Positions 13,745 to 25,000 of a DNA stretch of 51,510 nt are shown here, piece by piece. Every line of letters starts with the position of its first letter. Position 1 is the stretch's first letter. This stretch comes from Lingula anatina (lineage: Eukaryota; Brachiopoda; Lingulata; Lingulida; Lingulidae): assembly GCF_001039355.2 (NCBI RefSeq), contig NW_019774236.1, positions 243,565 through 295,074 on the forward strand. The letters are read 5' to 3'. Under the pieces are notes generated by a model. It ran no database searches. It was not told the origin of the DNA and saw only the letters and a program-made list of their open reading frames with translations. Position numbers and translations under genes: made by a program.

Positions 13745-13778
<34 letters not shown>

Positions 13779-13891
13779 TGTGTGTGTGTGAGGGTCTTGT
13801 GATGTGATCTGTGAGGGTACTATTGTGGTAAGGATGCTAGGGGAGGGAGGGGGGATCTGTGAGGGGTCCTCAGTAAGGCAACTGTTTCACG

Positions 13892-13932
<41 letters not shown>

Positions 13933-15352
13933 TAAGTAGGCTTCCCTGACTTAGTGCTTGGTTACCAACATTGTTAAGTCCGTCTGTGACTAAGTTTTCA
14001 ACAAAGATTCTAAAAGGCTAAGTCACTTAGCTCAGCCTAGTCAACTAGGGATTTAAGATTCTTTGCGATATGGTAGCCAGATGTTAAAGCCCTTTTCATG
14101 TTTAGTGGTACAGCTTTCTTTACAAGTTTGATCGGTCCTAATGGGTAATGTAATTTTTTTTTCTGTTCTAGGTAACCAAAGTAGAAGAACCTTCCAAATA
14201 TGGCGTAGTGGTGTATCACCCAGAATCTGGGAAAATTGACAGTTTTGTGGAAAAGCCACAAGAATTTGTCTCCAACAAAATCAATGCAGGTCTCTATATC
14301 TTTAGTCCTTCCATGTTGAACAGAATACAGGTGAGTTAGCTTGTTCTGGGATCCATCTTGGTGCTGCAGTGCCCAAAACAAATTTTAAATTCTGTCTATG
14401 GGTGTATTCCCAGAGATTTAGATCGATCCAGAAATAAAAATTTAGATCGACCTAACTCCCTCGGGGTTCACGCTAAATTGCAGTCAGCCGAGCGCGCACC
14501 ATAGTTAATTACCCCCTTACAGCTTTTAGTAGGCGAGACAGACGCTTAAGCTGGCTAAGCTGACAGTAATCTAGTGAGACTCCCCACAGGGATAGATCGA
14601 TCTAAAATCTATGGAAATGGGGTCTATGTCTTTGAGAAGTTTCAGTCTGCAACATTGTAATCCAGGATGTAAATAAACACTTGTATGGCTCACGAAGACT
14701 TACTAGGACAGAACTAGAACTGCTTCAGTCAATAACTTATTCATACACTATCGGCTCACTCCCAGTGACTTATGGTACTATGTGAAAGGTCCATCTGCAT
14801 GGGGACTCTCGCTCAGTGCAATCCTCCTGGTGTTGAGTACAGTATATAGAAAAGCTGGTGATTATATAAGTACATTGGAAACAATTGAAACATTGGAAAC
14901 GAGGTGTGTTAAACTGATTGCAATCAGCCAGAGTCCTGGCGGAGTTGGATCGATCTACATAGATGGATAGTTTTATTGGGAATGATCCCTAAGTCATTTC
15001 TACAATATAAGTGATATTGTTAGAAATAACTTAGTATCAAATATAATGGGGGAATGCATTGTAACTAGCAAGCTTTACGACTGTTGTAAATTATGAATCC
15101 CCTGTATATATGCATTTCCGTCTGAAGTATTTTATTTCAATTCAATTTTTTTTTCCAGCTACGACCAACCTCTATAGAAAAAGAAGTGTTCCCACACATG
15201 GCAGCCGATAGCAATCTGTATGCAATGGAGTTACAAGGTCAGTGGAATTATTCAAAATAACAACAGCTTTATGAAGGTCATTTTACTTTTAGATGGGACA
15301 AAATAATAAGATGATAGTGTTTTTATTATCATATATTGACCTCTGCCAAGGA

Positions 15353-15389
<37 letters not shown>

Positions 15390-15973
15390 GTGTGTATGTG
15401 TGTGTTAGTTTTTAGTTAGCAGCCTTACTCAGAGAAATATTGACAGATTTTGATAAAATGTTCAGGAAAGGTCATACATAGGCTTGTGCTGAATCTATGA
15501 GATTTCGGTGATAACTAATTAATTAATTAAATTATTAATTAACCCATTAATTATAATAAAAATTGAACTGCCTTTGCTGTGACCCATATTGTTCAAGTTT
15601 TAGGTGGTGGTACATCCTCAGGAGGTGTTTATACATCTTTGATCCTCTAGTTTTCATTTGGTGTACTTTATTTCTTCAGGTTTCTGGATGGATGTCGGCC
15701 AACCCAAAGATTTCCTGACTGGCATGTGCCTGTACCTGACATCATTAAAACAGAAAGGAGGCCACTTACTTCACCATGGAGATGGAGTATTAGGAAATGT
15801 CTTGGTGGTGAGAAAATAGCTTTATCCCGGCTGGGTTCCTTTAACTTTTGTCAATTAATATGTGCTCTTGTTTTACTTTTGTGGATTTTTTTTCTGCTTT
15901 TTTGATTATTTTGTTGAAAAAGCCTCAATTTTTCATTGAAATAAACTCTTGGCATCAGTGTTTAAAAAAGTAC

Positions 15974-16013
<40 letters not shown>

Positions 16014-16038
16014 TAATAATAATAATAATAATAATAAC

Positions 16039-16070
<32 letters not shown>

Positions 16071-16806
16071 TAATTGTAAAAAAAAAAAGAAAAAAAAAGA
16101 AAAAAAGTCACATTTTCAAAGTAGGTACTTGCTTCTAGGTACACATAGTATCTTTGATTTAAAAGTATACCAGTGTATAAATATGGAAACTTGAGAAATT
16201 ACGGTTTTCACAAATGAAAGAAAAAAGTAAGAAGTGACAACTTTCATGTCCCTGTGTTAATGTTCTAGGACCCCAGTGCCAAAATAGGCCGTAACTGCAG
16301 AATAGGACCCAACGTTACCATAGGACCAGATGTTGTCATAGAAGATGGCGTCTGCATCAAGCGTTGCACTGTACTGAAGGGAGCCGTCATTAAGTCCCAT
16401 AGCTGGTTAAACTCGTGTATTATTGGATGGAGGTGTCATGTGGGGAGATGGGTAAGTGCTGCCCCCTATAGAAGGGAGGGGGAGTGAGGTAACGTCTTTA
16501 CACTTTTTATGAAACACTGGACACTATTGGGTGACTAAGAAATAAGAATGCTCACTGGTCTGAAATTTAGAAATAGGGACTGTTTGTTTTACTAAGACAT
16601 ATTAGGGGTAGAGTAGGGGATCTTTATGCATTACTTTAATACTCCTCTGACTGTGAAGATTTTGCTTCTTTCAGGTACGCATGGAAAATGTATCTGTTCT
16701 GGGGGAAGATGTCACTGTCAAAGATGAAATATACATCAATGGAGGAAGAATTCTTCCGCATAAATCTATATCAGAGTCCGTACCTGACCCACAGATCATC
16801 ATGTGA
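11991..16806 (+). CDS. GMPPB: Mannose-1-phosphate guanylyltransferase beta (GDP-mannose pyrophosphorylase B)
   Basis: The enzyme makes GDP-mannose from mannose-1-phosphate and GTP in the cytosol, feeding N-glycosylation, O-mannosylation and GPI-anchor synthesis. Nine coding exons: 11991-12119, 12420-12500, 12807-12855, 13503-13645, 14172-14330, 15159-15237, 15680-15807, 16269-16451 and 16675-16806. All have GT-AG borders and join in phase to 360 codons plus TGA, the same length as the human protein. The nucleotidyltransferase signature [13 protein letters not shown] is at residues 6-18, NSD with the metal-binding Asp at 108-110, FVEKP at 159-163 and NAGLYIF follows. Exons 8-9 carry the left-handed beta-helix hexapeptides, and the end is PDPQIIM. 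The ATG at 11991 lies 18 nt after an acceptor (AG at 11971-11972), so at least one upstream exon is non-coding. An ATTAAA at about 16928 is a candidate poly(A) signal. Intron 4 contains rearranged copies of the end of exon 4. Confidence 0.98.
13430..13479 (+). repeat. (ATT)n microsatellite next to GMPPB exon 4 acceptor
   Basis: About 16 ATT units ending 23 nt before exon 4. Upstream, a 36-nt block (ACAGAACATATTTTTATGGA...) occurs twice, at 13304 and 13382. Confidence 0.9.
13690..13845 (+). repeat. Rearranged tandem copies of GMPPB exon 4 end plus donor
   Basis: Two extra copies of the exon 4 terminus lie within (GT)n tracts right after the true donor (13646). Each fuses GATGTGATCTGTGA (from exon position 13570) directly to GGGTACTATTGTGGTAAGG (from the exon end), dropping about 50 nt between. 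The duplicated GTAAGG donors are at 13735 and 13828. Confidence 0.85.
13892..13930 (+). repeat. Poly(A) run, 39 nt
   Basis: Uninterrupted A run in GMPPB intron 4. Confidence 0.9.
14406..14622. mobile_element. MITE, GATCGATC family, inverted copy
   Basis: Opposite orientation to the copies at 9959, 11496 and 22338. Ends ATTCCCAGAGATTTAGATCG and CTAAAATCTATGGAAATGGG. In GMPPB intron 5. Confidence 0.8.
14755..14988. mobile_element. Possible diverged MITE of the GATCGATC family
   Basis: Shares GGATCGATCTACATAGATGG near its right end, a final GGGAATGATCC, and GGGGACTCTCGCTCAGTGCA near the left. The middle is divergent, so membership is uncertain. Confidence 0.4.
15339..15500 (+). repeat. Partial copy of the CCGCCAAGG repeat
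   Basis: CTCTGCCAAGGATTTTATTA followed by a (TTA)n tract, then GACAGATTTTGATAAAATGT and CAGGAAAGGTCATA, which parallel the copy at 37303. The right end is not clear. In GMPPB intron 6. Confidence 0.55.
15974..16076 (+). repeat. (AAT)n microsatellite with AAC interruptions
   Basis: About 33 trinucleotide units with three AAC variants, followed by an A/G-rich tract. In GMPPB intron 7. Long frames of Asn or Ile here are artefacts. Confidence 0.9.
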
Positions 16807-16989
16807 TCATGTGACACTGTCATGTGACCAGGAGGGGCCAATCAGCTGGGTTGTTTGGCATTTTTCCAGTGCAGCTGTTTGCTGATCAATGTGATATATG
16901 AATATGACCAATTTGAAACTGTGGGGAATTAAACTAATCTTTATGAATTCTTTATTTTTAACTGTAAAGAAAACATTGGCATTGGATAA

Positions 16990-18100
16990 ATGTAATATTT
17001 TCAAGTAGACTTCACGTGAATTCTCTGTTAACCAGTGGTTTGTAGCTGTAAGTTATCAAGTATGGATGGAGAAATTAGGCAGTATGCAAGTACAAATATG
17101 ATCAAACAATCATGGAATATTTTCAAATTATTTTCTTATACTCCAGTCACTCTCTGAGGGGGGGTACACTATGTGTGCACAGTCTTGGAGCGTTAGAAGT
17201 ATCAGTCTGTAGAGGTCCTATGGATCAAACACTCACACATGGAGAGGGGAATGAAACATTTTTTGATCTATGTGGTGCGTACTGGTTATTTTCTGTCCTA
17301 CAACCCACCTGTTACTAGTCAAATCCTTGGGTACAGTATTCTCTCAGAGGTAGCTGGCTAGCAATACAGTGGGGTGCAGTTTGGCTAGCTGTATTATATC
17401 TAACTTTTTTATATGACAGATTCTTGTTTTCTCTTCAATAGAACAGCTGCAGCTTGTCTGTAGTTTGATTTCTTTAGGAAATGTAAAATAGTCAAATGCA
17501 GTTATAGAATACTTTTCAGTTTTGTAACTTTCCATCAGAATTTATTAAGGTTTTCAGGATGTAAATTGTGTCCATCTTCTGTCCTGTAAAAACAAATTTT
17601 CATCGCACTCCTCTGGTGAAAGATTGACATGTGCAAACTTTTTATGATATTAAGAGGAGATATGCGTACCTAAAGAATTCCAGGTGAACAAGTGTCATAT
17701 TAATCATGTGAGTCACCATACACATTAGGTACAGCTATGGCATAATGGAGTCAATTAGGACATTATATTCAGGGTACAGGCTGGAGATTCTTTTCATGTG
17801 TGGTAAATACTCAATCTTTTCAATGGGCCAAAAATTATCAAACTTTCAGACATATAATTATATTATCACAAAACTTACGTTTCTGTGTAGCAGTTGTAAT
17901 GCTTTTACTATATGGTACTATAGAGTAGCCTGCTTTTTAAGTACGTTTCTACCACTCAATATGAATGTTCTAATTTCAAGAATTTATGACTTAAACATAC
18001 AGTTTCTGTAAAATTCAAATTTATCTCCCTTTGAAAAAATTGAGTAATTACTATAATTCTTTCAAATTAACTGCCCTTGTAATATATATAAAAGTTTCAG
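16990..18100. other. Downstream of GMPPB
   Basis: The 3' UTR of GMPPB probably ends in the first few hundred bases (ATTAAA near 16928). Beyond that only AT-rich DNA with short, unsupported frames. Confidence 0.5.
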
Positions 18101-18169
18101 AGCTGTGGGCTGATGTTCTTGCGAGAGGGCGGGGGGGGGGGGGGGGGGCAACTGCTGAAGGCCTACAAC

Positions 18170-18353
18170 NNNNNNNNNNNNNNNNNNNNNNNNNNNNNNN
18201 NNNNNNNNNNNNNNNNNNNNNNNNNNNNNNNNNNNNNNNNNNNNNNNNNNNNNNNNNNNNNNNNNNNNNNNNNNNNNNNNNNNNNNNNNNNNNNNNNNNN
18301 NNNNNNNNNNNNNNNNNNNNNNNNNNNNNNNNNNNNNNNNNNNNNNNNNNNNN
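18170..18353. other. Assembly gap (184 N) flanked by a duplicated sequence
   Basis: The same 21 nt, CAACTGCTGAAGGCCTACAA plus C, ends at 18169 left of the gap and recurs at 18362-18382 right of it, each preceded by a G run. The gap may hide a tandem repeat or may be a false duplication. Confidence 0.95.
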
Positions 18354-18400
18354 GGGGGAGGCAACTGCTGAAGGCCTACAACTCATGCAGTCATACATGT

Positions 18401-18856
18401 CAGGGCCGTAGCCTCCGGGGGGGCAGGGGGGGCAGCTGCCCCCCCCCCCTGGGATTTGAGGTGCAAAAAAATAATTGCAAAGATTAAAAAGAATTATTGC
18501 AAAGTTGGTTTCAATTCTGTGAGAAAATGCACTCATGGCCACTAGACAATCATTCAACAATCTGTTTACAAAGGTGTACTGTTTTTAGCCAACTCAGTTC
18601 ATGCCAAAAAGTCCAATATGGCGTGTTGCGTTGAAAAAATGACTGTACTTATGGCAAAATGAACCCACAATTTCTGACTTCTGATTGAGCAATAAATAAC
18701 AGTTAAAATGCACCAGAATGCAGTATTATACATACAGTTTTTAAAAATTTTCCACACCGTGGAAACCCCCTCCCACACCCTCCCCCCTCAGGGGCTTCGC
18801 CCCCTCGTGTCCGCTTACTGCCCCCCCCCTGGCATTTTGCTCAGGCTACGGTCCTG
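18401..18856. mobile_element. Inverted-repeat element with CAGGGCCGTAGCC ends
   Basis: CAGGGCCGTAGCC at the left and GGCTACGGTCCTG at the right are complementary but for one base, with inner G-rich and C-rich arms. CATGT directly precedes and follows, a possible 5-bp target duplication. Resembles a non-autonomous DNA transposon, same end type as the element at 3847. Confidence 0.65.
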
Positions 18857-21232
18857 CATGTACATCTGATGGACTTGTAGAAAGAAAAGGCTAACACTTT
18901 TTACAGGGGGAATGATTCTTTTCAAAAATCTTTTTATTTTCAAAGTTTTCTTTCTCTGCAGCCTGCAGCCCTGTCTCTGTTACTCATTACATACTCTGAT
19001 GCTCACAATTGTAAAGCTTTAGTTCTGGACTGTGATCTTTTCTTGGCCAGGCCCCAGTTTCACCAAAAACTTAAATCAATTCCCTGGCTAAGAACTCAAT
19101 TACCAAGGTTACATGGTCACATGGGTACATCTTACCCTATCAGGGGCAGTGTAACAGCACTCTCATGGAAATCCTAGTCAACTAAGAACCTGGGGCCTGG
19201 TGGTAATATATATAGAGTGTGGATATTTTGCGTGCAGAATGGAGAGAACTGCAAAAACACCAAACCTCTTTTTTCCCTTTTTTTAAATGGGGTCAGGTAG
19301 GATCTACAGTATTGAGGACCGGATAGATGACAACAATCCCGAATTGTATGAATTCTTATTTCTTCTTTTGTAAAATAAATATTAGATACATTTTTAAAGA
19401 AAAGAGGGGGGTATCTTTTGAGGTATTTCAATGGGAGATTTTAGAAAGGTTTATTTTCTTTTTATACGATTAGATAGAGAAGTAGCTATTCTGTGTGTTT
19501 TGTTTGTGAAAATTCCATTTTGTTTACAGTGGTGACCCCTTCCATTCCATGTCTTTGTCTTTTTAGACAAAGATATTGAACTGCAACACTTGGTATGTGA
19601 TACTAGATTGAATAGTAGGTGTGGTTTTAACAAAGAAATTTGTGGAGGGCGTGTTTGTGTTCTTTTTGAACAATACCAGTCAATAATATCGGTGTTACAA
19701 TTTAATTAACTTGTCTGTGTTGTGTTCTGAAAAAAAAAACAGTTGTTTTGATTAGTTTGCATTGTTTGCTTTCCTGAAAAAAAAATGCCACAAAAAAATT
19801 AGAATTGTAACGTGCACTTTGAATTTTAAGAATCTAGAATGATCGAGGGAGGTGGGGGCAGTAATGCCAACTGATTTGCTTGTGAGAAGTTGGAAGAAAT
19901 ATTACAAAATCGTAAAAACTCGCACCCAAAGCATTTTACTTTTTCGAAAACGTGACACAAAACCCAGGCGAAGGAATGGGAGGGGTTTGATATAGAGATC
20001 GACATGTAATGGAATAACAAGAGGATAAAATCTTCCCGTTAGCTCCAGGTGCGTGTAAAAATTATTAACAAACAATTGACGGACCTGGGGCAATTTTATA
20101 TGGAAAACGCAGAGATTTTTAAACAGTGGTTAAGTTTATATTGGATCTCTTATTGATGAAGGGTACAAGGATCTTTATTAATGTACCGTATCTCAACCTT
20201 TCACCTTCTGTGTAATTGGTTTTCAAAATTTGGGACTTCGGTCGAATCGGCCATATTTCAAATTAATTTTAACTCATTAAATAAATATTTGCTATACGAA
20301 GACTTTTTATTATTATACTAAACATGAGACGATTGTCTTTTTAAACTCTCAACATGTTACATGATAAGATCCGTTTATATGTATTCGTTAAGTTATTGAA
20401 TTCTGACTAAATCCTCAACGACAAATACCCGTCCTGCCAGATATGTCCTCAGGAGATTTGATCGCCCCCCCCCCCCCACACACACAGACACAATATCTTA
20501 AATGTTTGTAATTTTCCTGAAGCATATTCTTCGCAACATTGATAGATGAGGGTCAAATGCCTTCGATGTTGATATTTATGACTCAAAGTTAAACCTATCG
20601 GCGGACTTACATCTTATTCTGCTTTTCCCCCCACAAAATCAAATTTTCCTTGAAAAAGATTGAAAGAAACAAAGAAACCCCCAAATTCTCCTACTAAAAA
20701 TCATTGTCCGACCCGTCCCTGCACTTGGATTCGACATTCATACCATTTTTAATTAGATGATTTAGCCCTATCAGCTTCTTGTTACGTTTTGACCGTCATG
20801 TCGTCCTGTTCGTTTGATACCAATGCAGAATGTCATGGACTTTGGGTTTTAATTCTGAAGAAATTCTCCTCGATCCAGTAGCCTACATAGCAGAGCAGAA
20901 AAAGTCAAGGTCTCCAAGATGCGAGCAGGCACACGTGTTATTATTATTTACCCTATAGAACATTTCAGTCTGTACCCTCGCTCCCCCCCCCCCCCCTCCC
21001 TCCATAGCCAGATACATTGCCCTTGTTTTGGGGCATGAATCTCTTTTTAATTGAGCAAATTATGTATGTGTTCTTGTTCTCCAATTATTCCCACTGCATT
21101 AGAAGTATCATTTTCTCGCAGTGAAATCAAGAAACTATCAACGTCATCATTATTTTCCAAGAACACTTATTTCCTTTTATCGGCAAAAAGTCCAAAAGTT
21201 ACATGCGTTTTCAGTTCGCCATATCCAAAGCG

Positions 21233-21269
<37 letters not shown>

Positions 21270-22003
21270 GAGCGTACTTGTTTTTAAAACTGGGTGAATC
21301 ATTTTTCTTAATTTGGCTACATCCCCCCTTTGCCGATACCATCACTGCTGCTTTAAACAAACACCCATGTCTGTTGTTACTTCTGACCTTACTTTGTTTA
21401 AAAATCTCGCGCATCTGTCAGGGTTGGAATGCAACAACATATGACCTCATCTTATAAAACTAGGCAGCCAAGGCAACAAAAAATACACAGACAGTAAATG
21501 CATTAAAAGAGATATGTCAACGGAAACGGACACCCGCGCCATAGTAAGATCTCAATTGCCTTTGGAAAATATCGAGTCGACATACAGGTACCATTCCGTT
21601 TGGCAAACTGGATATTACGCAATGCGGATATAACTGATGGCGCCATTTTGGCCCCTCGCCTTGTACTACTGGGGACATAAAGCATGTTCTTTGAACCTCA
21701 ACATATCCTTGTCTCCCTATGGGCAAGCTTTTCTCCCTAGTCCCCCATTTTATTTTCTTCCAAATGAATTTTAATCTACACTGTAAATCTAATAGTATTA
21801 TACGAAATAGAATATTTTGCAATGAAAATTTTAGTTCCAATCGTAGCATTTTTAAATATCTAACAATCTCACATTTTGGTAAAGATTTTAAAGACATCAA
21901 AACCCCCATGTCAGTTCCAAATAAGCATACAAATGTTCCCGTTTACATATCTGCTGAGCAGACACTGGACATAATCTTTAAATCCAGACTGCATATGTTT
22001 TAA
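18857..22003. other. Gene-free stretch before the esterase cluster
   Basis: No supported gene. Contains a C run (20464-20478), a C-rich tract (20984-21003) and a 36-nt A run (21233-21268). The last few hundred bases should hold the 3' UTR of esterase A; a minus-strand AATAAA lies at 21748-21753. Confidence 0.55.
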
Positions 22004-25000
22004 TTACATGTAGGCCAAATATTTTATAAGAGCACCCAAAACAGCAAAAGCAATGCCAAAGACGTGTGGAAAATTTCCGCTAGCTGCAGTAGAAAAGGCA
22101 GAAGCCCGTATTTTGGGGATGGTGTTCGTCCACAGGTCCATTCTCTTTGGAATGACGTCAGACTTGGCACTGATGACGTCACCCAACTCAATGTACTCCT
22201 TTCCAGAGGCTGTGTATTCTGGCCAAGTTGTGGAAGGAGAAACTGGTTGATTGGGGTTCCTATAAAACAATAAATTGAAAAGAGCGTGAAATTTATGGTT
22301 TGTCGTTAGACCTTCACCCTCTCTATGCATAGGCTCTATTCCCATAGATTTTAGATCGATCTATCCCCGCGGGGAGTCTCACTAGATTACTTTCAGATAA
22401 TCCGACTTAAATGTCCGTCCCGCCTATTACAAGCAGTAAGGGGGTAATTAACTTTCGTGTCCGCCCGGCTGACAGCTATTTAGCGTGAACCCCCAGGGAG
22501 TTAGGTCGATCTAAAGTAGGTCGATCTAATCTATGGAAATGGGTTATAGACTGTGATGTTTTTCGCAAGCAAATGTTTAAGAATAATTTTGAAATAAATT
22601 AAGTTACTACGTTGATAACAACCAATATAAACAGTGCCCGGTGGGATTTTATCACACTCTTTATCGAATCCCCAGAATTTAAAATATTTTTATACTAAAC
22701 CGAAATAAAACGAATGCCATACCCCGTTTTCGCAAAGTTTGCCCAATACGTCATCATCTTCTTCGAAAACTCTTTCTCCTCGTCGGTAAAAGTGGCGTTT
22801 GGTACCATTGTGGGATGATGCGCGCCCATAAGGAACGAAAGATCGTCTGCGTGGTTCGACCGCCGAAACCAAGGGGGCATTGGAGACACGACGTAGCCAA
22901 ACGATGGTACCTTTGTGAAGTAGTAAAGATAGGTGGAGCCACCAGTCGGTGACGCATGCGCCGCTGTAGCGCTTCCCATCGCCCCTGTGAACAACCAATC
23001 CGTGAGGATATCAGCGTAGCGGCGGGCGGTGGTTATGGCATCGGCTGAACTGTCGTAGTACTCCTCTGTCAACACCTCTGCTATTTTGGCTTCGTGTGCG
23101 GGAGATACATCTTTGGCCTTCATTGGAATCCACTTGTCCCTCAAGTCTGCCGGACTCATGCCATTCATGGCGACGCGGAGTGCTAAAATGGCCCCGTCTC
23201 CGTCATTGAAACCTCCCATATAGTCTAAAGAACGGAAATGCCTGACCACGTCTGAATCGGCATTTTTGAATATGTCAGAGAGAGACTTCGGGAACATATC
23301 ACCATCGACCTCAGGGCAATAAAACAACAACCCTGGTACACCTACGGTAGCTTCAAAACTGGCGTTTAGGTACGCTTCAGCGTCTGTTTTGCGCAGGCAA
23401 GCCAGAAGTTTGGTCCTCTCTGCTGGTCCGACGTTGCAGCCGACGATCTTGCCGATCTTCATGGAGAGTTCTGGAGATCTTGTCGACCACGCCCAGTCTG
23501 CCCAGGCTGAGCCGCTGTGAGGAATGAACCGATGGAAGAGACCCCTCGCAGCGGTGGTAAGGGCAAGCTGAGTGACACTTCCTCCACCGGCCGACTCTCC
23601 GAATATGGTAACTCTGGAATAAAGAAAATTACCAATTGTGCTATTATGCACAAAAACCCATCTTTCAACAGTCTGTACTTGAGATATAACTACATTAAAC
23701 ATATCTGTTGTCAGTGACAATTAAGCTGCACCTTGACACCATGCATGGGTGCTTCAAGCTGGCCCGCAGCGTCCCATATGAGCACAACGCCGTTTACCGT
23801 GACCATACGGACCCCAAGCCGAAAAGTAGGGCCCATAGCTGGATCTCAGAGCAAATGGGATGGTTTGACTACAGTACGTGTCACACTTCGACCATTTGGC
23901 ACTAGCTTTAGACATTGCGTTTGGCGATTTAAAGCACCGTCGGTGACAGTTGCAATTGGTTCCAAACTCTGTCGCGCTACTCACTTTGAGGACACTGTTT
24001 TCTTATTATCAGCATTTTTAGAACGTTTATTGAACCAAAGGGCAGTCTTGGTGACTGTGATTATTTAAACCCAAGTTTATAGTAATGTGGTACTTCAGGC
24101 ACATAAAAGGAATCAGAAACTACAAATAAGTTTTAACTTACTATTAAAATAATGTTGGGATGTGCAGCTATTGCTATAAGAAGTTCTCACCGTTGAGAGT
24201 CGCCATTAAAGATTCTTATGTTGGCTTGCACCCATTTTAGTCCCTCAATCTGATCCCACAGTCCCAGATTTCCAGGTGCATTATCGCCATCTATACTCAG
24301 GAAACCAAATGGTCCCAGGCGATAATTTACTGTTACAACGATGATGTTGCCTCTAGCAGCTTATGGAATAGAATAGAGAAAATTATGATATAGTTATAAA
24401 AGAAAGCAAAGTGAAAAAATACAAAAATTATAAAACATAAAAAGTATGAATTTCAAGAACTGAATCACCATTTGCTTACTTTAATAAAACTTAGTTAAAT
24501 AAGGTCTCAAAGTCTCAACTATCTTAAGAAAATCGAATCTTATATATACTGGGTTATTCATATATATCTATACATAAATTAATCGCTATGTCCCTTATCA
24601 TTATGACTCACCAAATTCAGTATAATCATAGTGAAAGGTGCCTCCAAAATAATATCCTCCCCCGTGGATGAACACCATGACGGCCTTGACACCGGTAGTA
24701 TTAGGAGCAAACACATTCAGAGTCAGGCAGTCCTCATATACCTATATATTACAGAAAAAGAAGAGGATCTAATTGCGTAAGCTAAAGATACGGCTTTGTC
24801 ATGGCGTAGTGTTTGAAGCAGGTTTTAGATCACTTATTAGACAAAACTGTTTTATGTTTTCACTTTTCACATCAATGGAAAATTTATGTTTGGCGCCATT
24901 TGGGTAAATGCATGTTGGAACCGCATTTAAAGCAGAAAACCACCAGTTCATCGTTTCATCACATTTTTCAAGGAATACTTCCTTCGCCTAGGAGGTCATG

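Noticed and set aside
15848-16194. Frames with long Ile or Asn runs
   Set aside because: Translations of the (AAT)n microsatellite in GMPPB intron 7.
18031-18560. Open frames of 100-169 codons on both strands
   Set aside because: They read through 184 N and flanking G/C runs; there is no real sequence behind them.
22690-22998. Second minus-strand frame inside esterase A exon 4
   Set aside because: Out of frame with GESAGG, NDGDG and NHADDL; the main frame is open for the full 891 nt.
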